The notes under the pieces are model-generated. The model saw nothing but the letters and a program-made list of their open reading frames with translations, ran no database searches and had not been told where the DNA came from. The position numbers and the translations under genes were made by a program. Below are positions 49,040 to 59,500 of a stretch of 64,000 bases of DNA, one piece after another. The DNA lies in assembly GCF_027497175.1 (NCBI RefSeq), contig NZ_CP114901.1, positions 3,224,001-3,288,000 of the forward strand, in the 5' to 3' direction. Numbering within the stretch: the stretch's first letter is position 1; each line of letters begins with the position of its first letter. Source of the stretch: Verrucosispora sp. WMMD573. GTDB taxonomy: Bacteria; Actinomycetota; Actinomycetes; Mycobacteriales; Micromonosporaceae.

Positions 49040-50508
49040 CCAGCTTTCTCGACGACATCCTGACCCACGCCACGACCCGGCCCGACGCGCCGGCGATCGT
49101 CACCCCGGACACCGCGCTGTGCTACGAGGACTTCGCCGCCCGGACCGACCGGCTGGCCCGGGCGCTGGTCGCCCGGGGCGTCGGCCCGGAGCAGGTCTGC
49201 GCGGTCATGGTCGACCGAGGTCCGGAGGCCGTCATCGCGATGGCGGCGGTGCTTCGGGCCGGCGGCGCCTTCCTCACCCTCAACACCGAGCTGCCCGATC
49301 AGCGGCTGGCGGCGATGGTCCGTACCGCCGGGGCCCGGTTCCTGGTCACCACGCCGTCCCGGGCCGGGCAGCACGACCTCGCCATCGACGGCCCCACCGT
49401 GTTCGTCGACGCGCCTGACGTGCCGGCGCCTCTGCGACCGGTGTCGCCCCGATCGCTGGCCTACGTCAGTCACACCTCCGGTTCGTCCGGGCCGCCGAAC
49501 GCGGTACTGCTGGAACACCGCGGCGTCACCAACTACCTACGGTTCATCGTCGACGACTACCGACTCGGGCCGGACACCGTGGTGCTGCAACTCGCGCCGT
49601 TCGGGTACGACGCCTCGATCCGCGACACGTTCGCCCCGCTCGTCGCCGGCGGGCAGGTGATCCTGGTGCCGCGCTCCACCCTGTTGCGCGCCGGTGAGTT
49701 CGTGGCGGCCCTCCGCAGGTGGGGGGTGAACACGATTCTGTCGGCCACCCCGACCTTCCTGACGTCGCTGCGGCGCAGCGATCTGCCAGACCTGCGGTTG
49801 ACCGTGTCCAGCGGTGAGTCGCTGCGACCGTTCCTCGTCGCCGGCGGCCGGGACTTCGTGCGCGGACGAATGATCAACCAGTACGGCCCGACCGAGACCA
49901 CGATGACCTCGACCCGCTTCGACGTGCCGCCGGTCGCGGACACGACTGTCGACCTGATCGGGACACCTATCGACGGTGTCAGCGTGCACCTGCTCGACGA
50001 CGAGCTGCACGCCGTGCCCGACGGCGCTGTCGGTGAGGTGTGGATCGGTGGATGTGGTGTCGCGCGAGGGTACAGCGGCCGGCCGGCGCTCACCGCGGAC
50101 CGGTTTCTGCCGGATCCGCACGGCGCGCCCGGCGCGCGCATGTACCGCACCGGGGACCTGGCGCGTCGGCTGCCCGACGGTGGCCTGGTGTACCTCGGTC
50201 GCGTCGACCGGCAGATCAAGGTCCGTGGTTACCGGATCGACCCGGCCGAGATCGAGGGCGCGTTGCTGGCCCATCCCGCCGTCACCGGCGCGGTGGTCAC
50301 CGCGGGTACCGATGCCGGTGGTCGGGTCTTCCTCATCGCGCACGTCGCCGCCGGGCCGGCGCAGGTGACGGACGCGGCGCTGCGTGCCCACCTGGCGATG
50401 ACGTTGCCCCTTTACATGATCCCCCGACGGTTCGCCCGGATCGACCGCCTGCCGACGACGGTCAGCGGCAAGACCGACCGCAGGGCGGTCACCGTGGACG
50501 GGCCATGA
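49036..50508 (+). CDS. Stand-alone adenylation enzyme
   Basis: 490 residues from GTG 49036. A full amino-acid-adenylation fold with A3 loop TSGSSGPPNAV, YGPTE (A5), YRTGDLARRLPDG (A7), GRVDRQIKVRGYRIDPAEIE (A8) and SGKTDRR with Lys (A10). In A3 the usual Pro-Lys-Gly is Pro-Asn-Ala. Substrate-pocket residues read by eye are D-A-R-S-V-S-Q-M-T-K, unlike any code I know. No carrier domain is fused, so it must load a carrier in trans or form a free acyl-adenylate. It overlaps both neighbours by four bases. Confidence 0.85.
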   Translation: MTSFLDDILTHATTRPDAPAIVTPDTALCYEDFAARTDRLARALVARGVGPEQVCAVMVDRGPEAVIAMAAVLRAGGAFLTLNTELPDQRLAAMVRTAGARFLVTTPSRAGQHDLAIDGPTVFVDAPDVPAPLRPVSPRSLAYVSHTSGSSGPPNAVLLEHRGVTNYLRFIVDDYRLGPDTVVLQLAPFGYDASIRDTFAPLVAGGQVILVPRSTLLRAGEFVAALRRWGVNTILSATPTFLTSLRRSDLPDLRLTVSSGESLRPFLVAGGRDFVRGRMINQYGPTETTMTSTRFDVPPVADTTVDLIGTPIDGVSVHLLDDELHAVPDGAVGEVWIGGCGVARGYSGRPALTADRFLPDPHGAPGARMYRTGDLARRLPDGGLVYLGRVDRQIKVRGYRIDPAEIEGALLAHPAVTGAVVTAGTDAGGRVFLIAHVAAGPAQVTDAALRAHLAMTLPLYMIPRRFARIDRLPTTVSGKTDRRAVTVDGP

Positions 50509-51560
50509 GGACGACAGGCGTCGGGCCCACCCTCGCGGACGTGCGCCTGGCCGCCGGCCGGATCAGCGGCCTGGTGGATCGCACCCCGGTGCTGGCGCTG
50601 GATTCGCGGGTGCTGGTCAAGGCCGAGCATCGCCAGCGCGGCGGCTCGTTCAAGATCAGGGGCGCGGCGAACGCGATGCTGGCCCGGTACGCGGACGAGG
50701 TGGTGGCGGGTTCCTCCGGTAACCACGGCATTGCGGTCGCCATGCTCGGTGCCGCGTTGGGCATCAGGGTGACGATCGTGATGGCCGCCGGGGCCAGCGA
50801 CGGCAAGGCCCGGACGATCCGGGCGCTCGGCGCGAGCGTGGTCCAGGTGACCGGCGGCGTGGTCGAACGGGACCGCCGGGCCGCGGACATCGCCGCGGCG
50901 ACCGGGGCGGTTTTCGTGCCCTCCTCCGACGACGAGTTGGTGGTGGCCGGGGCCGGCACCGTCGGGCTTGAGGTGCTCGAACAGGTGCCGAGCGTCAGCA
51001 CGATCTTCGTGCCGACCGGCGGTGGTGGCCTGCTGGCCGGCGTCTGCCTGGCCGCGTCGGCGCTGTCCCGGCGGGTGCGGGTGGTCGGGGTGGAGCCGAT
51101 GTCCGCACGCCGCTACGCCGTTTCCGTCGCTGAGGGTGCGCCTACCGAACTGCCACCGTCTATGACGATCGCCGACGGCCTGCGCGGGCAACGACCGGGT
51201 GTGGTTCCCTGGCCGATCATTCGGCACCGGGTCGACGATCTGATCGGCGTGACCGACGAGGCGATCACCCACGCGCTGGGTGTCCTTCGCCGTGCCGGGG
51301 TCAGCGCGGAACCAAGCGGTGCGGTAGCGCTGGCCGGCGCGCTACGGCGCGAATCTGCCGACCGTGCGGTGGTGATCGTCTCGGGTGGAAATGGCGCGAC
51401 CGGCAGCAGCGGTACGAGGCAAACAAAAGAACCCCCGGCAGAACTGCTGCCGGCGTCAACCGGTGAGTCTGCATGTTCTTCCCTGCGCTGTCCCGCTGGT
51501 GCGGAGGAATCTCGTAGTAGGCGCATCGCGGCGGATGCAATTCGAGGAGCGGCTCTATGA
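50505..51560 (+). CDS. Threonine dehydratase/serine racemase-like PLP enzyme
   Basis: 351 residues from ATG 50505 (ATGA overlap). A fold-type II PLP enzyme: PLP Lys in RGGSFKIRGAANAM, SSGNHGIAVAM for the phosphate-side loop, and PTGGGGLLAG. The normal family end (VVIVSGGN) falls near residue 298, but the frame continues about 53 residues through Ser/Pro/Glu-rich sequence that includes a DNA hairpin, up to an ATGA overlap with the next gene. It might dehydrate Ser/Thr, racemise, or act on Dap-derived residues; not resolved. Confidence 0.8.
   Translation: MRTTGVGPTLADVRLAAGRISGLVDRTPVLALDSRVLVKAEHRQRGGSFKIRGAANAMLARYADEVVAGSSGNHGIAVAMLGAALGIRVTIVMAAGASDGKARTIRALGASVVQVTGGVVERDRRAADIAAATGAVFVPSSDDELVVAGAGTVGLEVLEQVPSVSTIFVPTGGGGLLAGVCLAASALSRRVRVVGVEPMSARRYAVSVAEGAPTELPPSMTIADGLRGQRPGVVPWPIIRHRVDDLIGVTDEAITHALGVLRRAGVSAEPSGAVALAGALRRESADRAVVIVSGGNGATGSSGTRQTKEPPAELLPASTGESACSSLRCPAGAEESRSRRIAADAIRGAAL
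51435..51453 (+). repeat. Hairpin CCGGCAG-n5-CTGCCGG near the end of the dehydratase-like gene
   Basis: A perfect seven-base stem with a five-base loop. It lies where the family's normal C-terminus is already passed and 103 bases before the sbnA-like start; it could mark a former intergenic region or an attenuator. Confidence 0.5.
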
Positions 51561-52567
51561 CCGAACAAACCCCCACCGGGTCAGGAGTGCTGGCGACCAT
51601 CGGAGCGACACCGATCGTCGAGCTGGTGAAGCTCGACCCCGAGAGTCCGTTCAGGACGTTCGCTAAGTTGGAGTCGCACAATCCAGGCGGCAGTATCAAG
51701 GACCGCTCGGCGCTGGAGATGCTGCGAGAACGCATACGCGACGGGCGGCTCGTACCCGGACGATCGGTGGTGATCGAGTCCAGTTCCGGAAATCTAGGAA
51801 TCGGGCTCGCGCAGGTCTGCGGGTACTACGGAATTCGCTTCATCTGTGTGGTCGACCCGCGCACCAACAAGGACAACATCGCCATCATGCGGGCGCTCGG
51901 CGCGCAGGTCGAGGTGGTCACCGATGTTGACCCGGCCACCGGAGAGTACCTGCCCGTTCGCATCCGTCGGGTGCGTGAACTCGTCGCGACGATCGATCAC
52001 GCCTACTGCCCGGACCAGTATTCGAACCCGCTCAACCCGCAGGCGCACCGTACGACCGTACGAGAGATCGTGCGGGCCCTGCCGGAAGTCGACTACCTGT
52101 TCTGCGCCACGAGTTCCTGCGGCACCCTGCGGGGGTGCGCCGAATACATCCGGACGCACCAACTGCCGGTGACCATCGTGGCGGTGGACGCCCTGGGCAG
52201 CGCGATATTCGGCCCAGCGGTCGGGTGGCGGATGATTCCCGGCCACGGCGCATCGGTGCGTCCGAAGCTGTACCGCAACGACCTGGCTGACGTCGTGGTC
52301 CGGGTCGACGATCTCGACGCGATTGTGGCGTGCCGCCGATTGGCCGCCCGTGAGGCGATTCTCGTCGGTGGCTCGTCGGGTGCGGTCGTGGCGGGCCTGG
52401 ATCAGATGCGCGATCAGATCCGACCCGGGGCCACCTGCGCGATGGTCTTTCCCGACCGCGGTGAGCGGTACCTCGACACCATTTACGACGACGACTGGGT
52501 CATGCGGTACTTCGGCGACGTGTCGCACCTGTGGACCAAGCCCGACCTGGAGGCGGCGCCATGTTGA
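51557..52567 (+). CDS. sbnA: SbnA-like ACEGA synthase (Dap pathway)
   Basis: 336 residues with GAGGAG upstream of ATG 51557. It belongs to the cysteine synthase fold: PLP Lys in NPGGSIKDRSA, SSGNLGIGLAQ, and a C-terminal VGGSSGAVVAG loop. It resembles SbnA, which joins O-phospho-L-serine and L-glutamate to form N-(1-amino-1-carboxy-2-ethyl)glutamate. With the overlapping SbnB gene it forms the two-step route to L-2,3-diaminopropionate. The start is coupled to the gene before. Confidence 0.87.
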   Translation: MTEQTPTGSGVLATIGATPIVELVKLDPESPFRTFAKLESHNPGGSIKDRSALEMLRERIRDGRLVPGRSVVIESSSGNLGIGLAQVCGYYGIRFICVVDPRTNKDNIAIMRALGAQVEVVTDVDPATGEYLPVRIRRVRELVATIDHAYCPDQYSNPLNPQAHRTTVREIVRALPEVDYLFCATSSCGTLRGCAEYIRTHQLPVTIVAVDALGSAIFGPAVGWRMIPGHGASVRPKLYRNDLADVVVRVDDLDAIVACRRLAAREAILVGGSSGAVVAGLDQMRDQIRPGATCAMVFPDRGERYLDTIYDDDWVMRYFGDVSHLWTKPDLEAAPC

Positions 52568-53571
52568 TTCTGGGAGCAGGCGAGGTCCGTGCCGTCCTCG
52601 ACGGGGGCGAGCACGACGTGGTGTCCGCGGTGGAGGCGGCGTACCGGTCGCACGCGACGGGCCGTACGCGGGTACCGCAGTCGGTCTTTCTCCGCTTCCC
52701 CGACGGAGAGCGCGAGCGGATCATCGCGCTACCGGCCTATCTGGGCGGTGCGACGCCGACCTGCGGGGTGAAGTGGGTGTCCTCCTTCCCCGGCAACCTC
52801 GACCGGGGGATGCACCGGGCGTCGGCCGTGATGATCCTGAACTCGGTGCACACCGGCGTACCGGAGGCGATCCTCGAAGCGTCGGCGATCTCGGCCGGGC
52901 GGACGGCCGCGAGCGCCGCCCTGGCCGCGTCCACGCTCTCCTCGTCCAGCCCGGAATCCGCGGTGACGCTCGTCGGCTGCGGCCCGATCAACTTCGAGGT
53001 GCTGAGGTATCTGCTCACCGTGCTGCCGACGCTGGACACGGTGACCCTGTACGACCTCAGCGCCGAACGGGCGCACTCCTTCGCCGCCGAGGCCCGGTCC
53101 GCCTGGCCGACGTTGAAGATCGACGTGGCCGAGCACCCGGCCGACGCCATGGCCCGCCACAAACTGGTCTGCCTGGCGACGACGGCGAGCGCCCCGCACC
53201 TGGGTACCGAACACTGCCGCCCGGGGACGCTGGTGCTGCACCTGTCCCTGCGTGACCTCACCACCGAATCGATCCGCGCCAGCGTCAACATCGTCGATGA
53301 CGCGGACCACGTGTGCCGGGCCGCGACCTCGCTGGACCTGGCCCAACAGGAAGCTGGCCACCGCGACTTCATCGCCGCCTCGCTCGGCGAGGTCCTGGTG
53401 GCCGGCGAGCGGTACGTCAGAAGCGACGACGCCGTGACGGTGTTCTCCCCGTTCGGACTCGGCTGCCTGGATCTGGCGGTGGCCGACCTGGTCCGACGTT
53501 CGGCGTCGGCCCGCAGCCTGGGCACCACATTGGACGACTTCCTACCGACGAAGCAGCAGGTGTGCGCATGA
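52561..53571 (+). CDS. sbnB: SbnB-like ACEGA dehydrogenase (Dap pathway)
   Basis: 336 residues from ATG 52561, with GGAGG upstream. It belongs to the ornithine cyclodeaminase/mu-crystallin family: GVKWVSSFPGNLDRGMHRAS, ILEASAISAGRTAASAALAA, and NAD loop VGCGPINFEVLRYLL. In SbnB this enzyme oxidises ACEGA with NAD to release L-Dap, 2-oxoglutarate and NADH. It overlaps sbnA by seven bases and the NRPS by four. Confidence 0.87.
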   Translation: MLILGAGEVRAVLDGGEHDVVSAVEAAYRSHATGRTRVPQSVFLRFPDGERERIIALPAYLGGATPTCGVKWVSSFPGNLDRGMHRASAVMILNSVHTGVPEAILEASAISAGRTAASAALAASTLSSSSPESAVTLVGCGPINFEVLRYLLTVLPTLDTVTLYDLSAERAHSFAAEARSAWPTLKIDVAEHPADAMARHKLVCLATTASAPHLGTEHCRPGTLVLHLSLRDLTTESIRASVNIVDDADHVCRAATSLDLAQQEAGHRDFIAASLGEVLVAGERYVRSDDAVTVFSPFGLGCLDLAVADLVRRSASARSLGTTLDDFLPTKQQVCA

Positions 53572-56500
53572 CTGACATCCTCGAAACCGACAATCAGCTT
53601 CGACTGTCGTTCGAACAGGAGCAGCTGTGGTTCCTCGACCAGGTGCGGTCCGGCACCCAGGAGTACCTGTTGCACTGGGGATTCCGACTGCGCGGGCCGC
53701 TGAACCGGGGGGCGCTGACCGCCGCCTGCACTGACATCGCCGGCCGGCACGAGATTCTGCGTACCCGCTACGCCACGGTCGACGGGCAACCGGTGCAGAT
53801 CATCGACGAGCCGGCGGCGGCCGACCTCACGGTGGTCGACCTCACCGGGTACTCCGCCGCCGAACAGGACCGACGGGTACGGGAGATCGGCGAGGCGGCG
53901 GTCACCACGCCGATCGACCTGCGCGAATCGGCCCCCTGGCGGCTCACCCTCGTGCAGCTGTCCCCCACTGACGCGATCTTGGTGATCGTGGTGCATCACA
54001 TCGCCTTCGACGGCCCGTCGCTGGGCATCCTCGCCCGCGAACTGGGCGTGCTCTACGCGGCCCACGCCGCCAGCGAGCAGTCGCCGCTGGAGCCGCTTGA
54101 CCTTCAGTACGCCGATTTCGCCGACTGGCAGCGGAGCCGGTGGGACGCGAACGACGCGGCGTTCGTCCGGCACCTGAACTACTGGCGTGAACGACTGGCC
54201 GGGCTGCCGTCACTGGAACTGCCCACGGACCGGCAGCGCCCCGCCACCTGGGAGCCGGCCGGCGACGTGGTGGCGTTCGCCGTGCCGGCCCCGTTGGCGG
54301 CCCGGCTCAGTTCCCTGGGACGCACCGCCCGGGCGACCCCGTTCATGGTGTTTCTGGCCGCCTACCAGCTCCTGATCAGCCGTTACGCGGACCAGCTCGA
54401 CTTCGGTGTCGGGGTGTCGACAAGCGGGCGGAACCGGGTCGAGCTGGAGCCGGTGATCGGCTCCCTCGCGCAGACGGTGGTGCTGCGGACCGATCTGTCC
54501 GGCGACCCCACCTTCGTCGAGCTGCTCGGCCGGGTCCGCGAGACGGCCCTGGACGCCTTCGAGCACAAGGACGTACCCCTGCAACGCCTGGCCGCCGAAC
54601 TGTCCCCGGACCGCGGCCTGTCCCGCAACCCGCTCTTCCAGGTCGGGTTCGCGGTCCTCAACGGCCAGGGCGAGCCGCTGAGTCTGCCCGGCATCGAGGT
54701 CGACTGGGTGCCGACCCCGGTACGCAGTGCCACCTTCGACATGTCGATGCAGATGACCGAGGAGCCGGACGGTTCCTGGGTCGGCCGGATCACCTATCCG
54801 ACCGCGCTGTTCGACCGGACCCGGATCGAGCGGATCGCCGACAACTACCTGGCGCTCCTGGAGAAGCTGGCGGCGGCCCCGGACACACCGCTGCGCGAGG
54901 TGCCGACGGTGACGGCCGTGGAACAGCGGCAACTGCTCGGCTGGTGCCCCGCACGGCGCGGCGCGACCGACGCGCTGTTGCCGGAGCTGTTCCGGGCGCA
55001 GGCCGACGCCACGCCGGACGCGGTGGCCGTGGTCTGTGGGGACGTCGAGCTGACCTATGCCCAGCTGAGGTCCCGGGCGGACGGCCTGGCCGGCTTCCTG
55101 CACACCCGGGGAGTCGGCGCGGAAACCGCCGTCGGTGTCGCCCTGCACCGCGGTACCGATCTCGTGGTGGCGCTGCTCGGTACGCTCACCGCCGGCGCGG
55201 TCTACGTCCCGCTCGCACCCGACCTGCCTGACGAGCGGCTCGAATTCATGATCGACAACGCGGGTGTCGAACTGGTGCTCACCGACACGGCCCTGCGGCA
55301 GCGGATTCCTCAGCAGTCCCCGGTGGTGGTGCTCGACGAGCAGTGGGACGACATCGCTCGCGCCACACCACTACCGTCACCGGTGGCGCTCGACGCCGCG
55401 AACGCCGCCTACGTCATGTACACGTCCGGGTCCACCGGTCGCCCCAAGGGCGTCGTGATCAGCCACGACGGGATCCGGAACCGGGTGCTGTGGGCGGTGG
55501 ACGAGTTCCGGCTCACCAGTGCCGACCGGGTCCTGCAGAAGACGACCATCGGGTTCGACGCGTCGATGTGGGAGTTCCTGGCACCGCTGGTGTCCGGCGG
55601 TTGTGTGGTGATGGCGCCGCCGGCCGCGCACCGCGACACCGCCGTGATGGTCGGTGCGCTCGCCGCGTACCGGATCACGGTGGTGCAACTCGTCCCGTCC
55701 GTGTTGCGCACCGTGGTCGAGGAGCCGGAGCTGGCCGCCTGCGACGCGCTGCGGCTGGTGTGCTCGGCCGGCGAGCCGCTGCCGACCGAACTGTGCGAGC
55801 GCCTGCTCGGCGTGCGGGAGGTGGAGCTGTACAACACCTACGGCCCGACCGAATCCTCGATCGACGTGACCGCGTGGCGCTACCGGCGGGGCGGCACCGA
55901 CGGTACGGTTCCGATCGGTGCCGCGCTGCCCGGCGTCGACCTGTACGTGGTGGACTGCGCCGGCCGGCTCGCGCCCATCGGCGTACCCGGCGAGTTGCGT
56001 ATCGGCGGTGTCGGCCTCGCCCGTGGTTACGCCGGGCGCGGCGACCTCACCGCCGAACGGTTCACCCCGAACCCCTTCGCCACCCGGCCCGGCCAGCGGT
56101 GGTACCACACCGGAGACCTGGCCAGATGGCGTGACGACGGGGTCCTGGAGTTCCTCGGCCGCCTCGACGCGCAGGTCAAGGTGCGGGGGGTGCGCGTCGA
56201 ACCGGGCGAGGTGGAGGCCGCGCTCCGGTCGCACCCGTCGGTCGCGGCGGTCGTGGTCACCTCCTACCGGTCCGTCAGCGGTGACCTGGAGCTCGCGGGC
56301 TACGTGGTGCCGGCCGCCGGGGCGACTGTGGAAACCGACGAGCTGTCCGGATTCCTCGGCGCCCGGCTTCCCGCCGCGATGGTCCCCGCCAGCATCGTCC
56401 CGCTGGCCGCGCTCCCGTCGCTGCCCAACGGAAAGGTCGACCGTTCGGCGCTGCCGGCCCCCGGCACCCGCCCACCCGGCGACGACCCGGATCACGTCGC

Positions 56501-59500
56501 GCCCGACGACGTGGCACCCGACCACGTCGCCCCCCGGACGGAGACCGAGCGGGCCGTCGCCACGCTCATGAGTGAGCTGACCGGGGTCGAGCGGATCGGC
56601 GTGTCCGACGACTTCTTCACGCTGGGCGGGCACTCGCTGCTGGCGATCCGGCTCGCGCACCGGTTGCGCCGCAGGTTCGGGCTGGAGCTGACGGTGGCCA
56701 CCCTGTTCGAAGGACGGACCGTGGAGCGGGTCGCCGCGGCGATCGACGCGGACACGACACCCGACAGCGAGCCGCAGATCGTGCCCGTACCCCGTGATAG
56801 CGCCCTGCCGACCTCCTTCGGCCAGCAACGACTGTGGTTCCTGGACCAGCTCGAACCGGGCAGCGCGGAATACCTGATCCCGATGGTGTACCACCTCACC
56901 GGAAAGCTCGACACCGCGACGCTGCGCCGCGCGGTGGAGCAGGTCAGCGCCCGGCACGAGGTGCTGCGCACCCGGTACGTCGGGGACAGCGGTGTCCCGC
57001 GGCAACTCGTGGATCCACCCGGCCCGGTGCCCTTCGACGTGGTGGATCTGACCGGCACCGCGGATGCCGCGCAGCGCGCCAGGACGATCATCGAAGCGGC
57101 GAGCGCCCGTCCGTTCGATCTCACCCACGAGCGTCCGCTGCGGGTCACGGTGGTGCACACGGCGGTCGACGAACACCTGGTCGCGCTGACCCTGCACCAC
57201 ATCGCTTTCGACAACTGGTCGCTGGGCATCTTCCTGCGTGAGCTGAACGAGGCGTACGCGGCGGAACTCGCCGGTGCCCCCTGGTCGACGCAGCCACTCC
57301 CGGTGCAGTACGCCGACTTCGCCGCCTGGCAACGCGACCGGCAGGCCGACGGCACCATCGGCAACCAGATCGAGCATTGGCGAAGCCGGCTCACCGGACT
57401 CGTGCCGGTCGAGCTGGCCCCCGACCGGCCCCGCCAGCCCGGGCGTGACCTGCGCGGCGAGCTGCTGATCGTCGATATTCCACAGGCCACCGGAGCAGCA
57501 GTACGCGAACTGGGCAACCAGACCGGCGCAACCTTGTTCATGGTGCTGCTGGCCGCGTTCGACGTGCTGCTGAGCCGCCACACCGGCCGCACCGACATCG
57601 CGATCGGCACCCCGGTCGCCGGTCGGACGCGGCCGGAGACCGAGGACCTGATCGGCTTCTTCGTCAACAACCTCGTGGTCCGGTCCGACCTGAGCGGGAA
57701 CCCGACCTTCCTCGACCTGGTCGACCGGGTCCGCCGGACCGCCCTGGAGGCGTTCGCCAACCAGGAGGTGCCGTTCGAGCACCTCGTCGACGCCCTGCAA
57801 CCGGACCGCGACCTGTCCCGCAACCCGCTGTTCCAGATCATGTTCGAGGTTCAGCACACCGGTGCCGGCAACGCGGCGTCCACCCTCGCCGGGTGCACCG
57901 CGACCGGCCTGGACAGCGGCCTCTCGGTGGCCAAGTTCGACCTCACCCTGTCCGTCATGGAGCAGCCGGACGGCCGGCTGGAGTGCTGGTTCGAGTACGC
58001 CACGGCGCTGTTCGACCGCGCGACGATCGAACGCCTCGCCGGCCAGTACCTACGTCTGCTGGGCGGCGTCACCGCCGACCCGCAGGCCCGGATCAGCGAG
58101 CTGGAACTGCTGTCGGTCGACGAACGCCACACGATCGTGCGCCGATGGGCGGACCCCGACGCGGACAAACTGGACCTGCTCGACCCGCCCGGCGAACGGC
58201 ACCTGTCGGTGCCGGAGCTGTTCGAACAGTGGGTGGCCCGGACCCCGGACGCGACCGCCGTGGTGTTCGGCGCCGACCGGCTCGGCTACGCCGAGCTGAA
58301 CGCCCGGGCCAACGAGCTGGCGCACCGGCTTCGTGCGATGGGTGTCGGCCCGGAGGTCGTCGTCGGCTCCTGCCTTCAGCGCGGGATCGCACCGGTCGTG
58401 GTGCTGCTGGCCGTGCTCAAGGCCGGCGGGGTGTACGTGCCGTTCGACCCGGAACATCCGCCGGAGCGGCTGCGCTACATGCTCGCCGACGCCGGGGCGC
58501 AGCTGGTGGTGACCAGCGGCAAGTTCGCCGACCGGTTCGCCGGGCACGACCGCCCGGTGCTGATCGTCGAAGACGGGGATCGGGCGAGCGGCCGGCCGGT
58601 GACCGATCCGGCACCGGTGACGGTTCCGGACAACCTCGCGTACATCATCTACACGTCCGGGTCGACCGGCCGTCCCAAGGGCGTGATGATCTCGCACCGG
58701 GCGTACGCGCACCACTGCCGGGTGATTGCCGACTACTACGGCATCCGCTCCGGCGAGCGGGTCGTGCAGCTGTCGGCGCTCACCTTCGACGTCGCCATGG
58801 ACCAGATCGGCGCCACCCTGGCCACCGGGGCCACGATCGTGGTGAGCGACCCGGTCTTCTGGACGCCGAACGAGTTGCCGGCCAAGCTCGCGCAGTACGG
58901 CGTGACGATCATGGAGATCACCCCGGCGTACTACCGGGAGATGATGGAGTCCGGCGTGGACCAGCTCGCCGGGCTGAAGCTGATCAACATCAGCTCGGAC
59001 GTGGTGACCGTGGCCGACGCCCAACGCTGGGCGGCGGGCGGCCTGCCCGGCCGATTCCTGTGCACGTACGGGCCGACCGAGGCGACCGTCACCTGCATGC
59101 TCAACCCGGTCTCCGGTGACCTCGCCGACGAGCGCAGCACGGCAACCCTGCACATCGGCCGCGCTGCCGCCGGCACGCAGGTGTACGTGCTCGACGCGGA
59201 GCAGCGTCCGCTCCCGGTCGGGGTACCCGGCGAGCTGTACCTCGGCGGCGTGCGCCTGGCCCGCGGGTATCACGACCGGCCCGAGCTGACCGCGGAGCGG
59301 TTCGTGCCCGACCCGTTCGCCACCGAACCGGGAGCGCGCCTCTACCGCACCGGGGACCTGGTCCGGCTCCGGCCGGACGGCAACGTCGACTTCCTCGGCC
59401 GCCTCGACACCCAGGTGAAGATCCGCGGTTTCCGGATCGAACTCGCCGAGATCGAAGCCGTGTTGGCCAGGCATCCCGCGGTGCCCGCGGCCGCCGTCGT

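Noticed and set aside
51405..51556. T-box or riboswitch upstream of the sbnA-like gene
   Set aside because: Only a single short hairpin was seen; no T-box sequence or conserved riboswitch core was recognised.
55377..57857. 826-residue minus-strand open frame opposite the first NRPS
   Set aside because: Antisense shadow of C and A domain coding.
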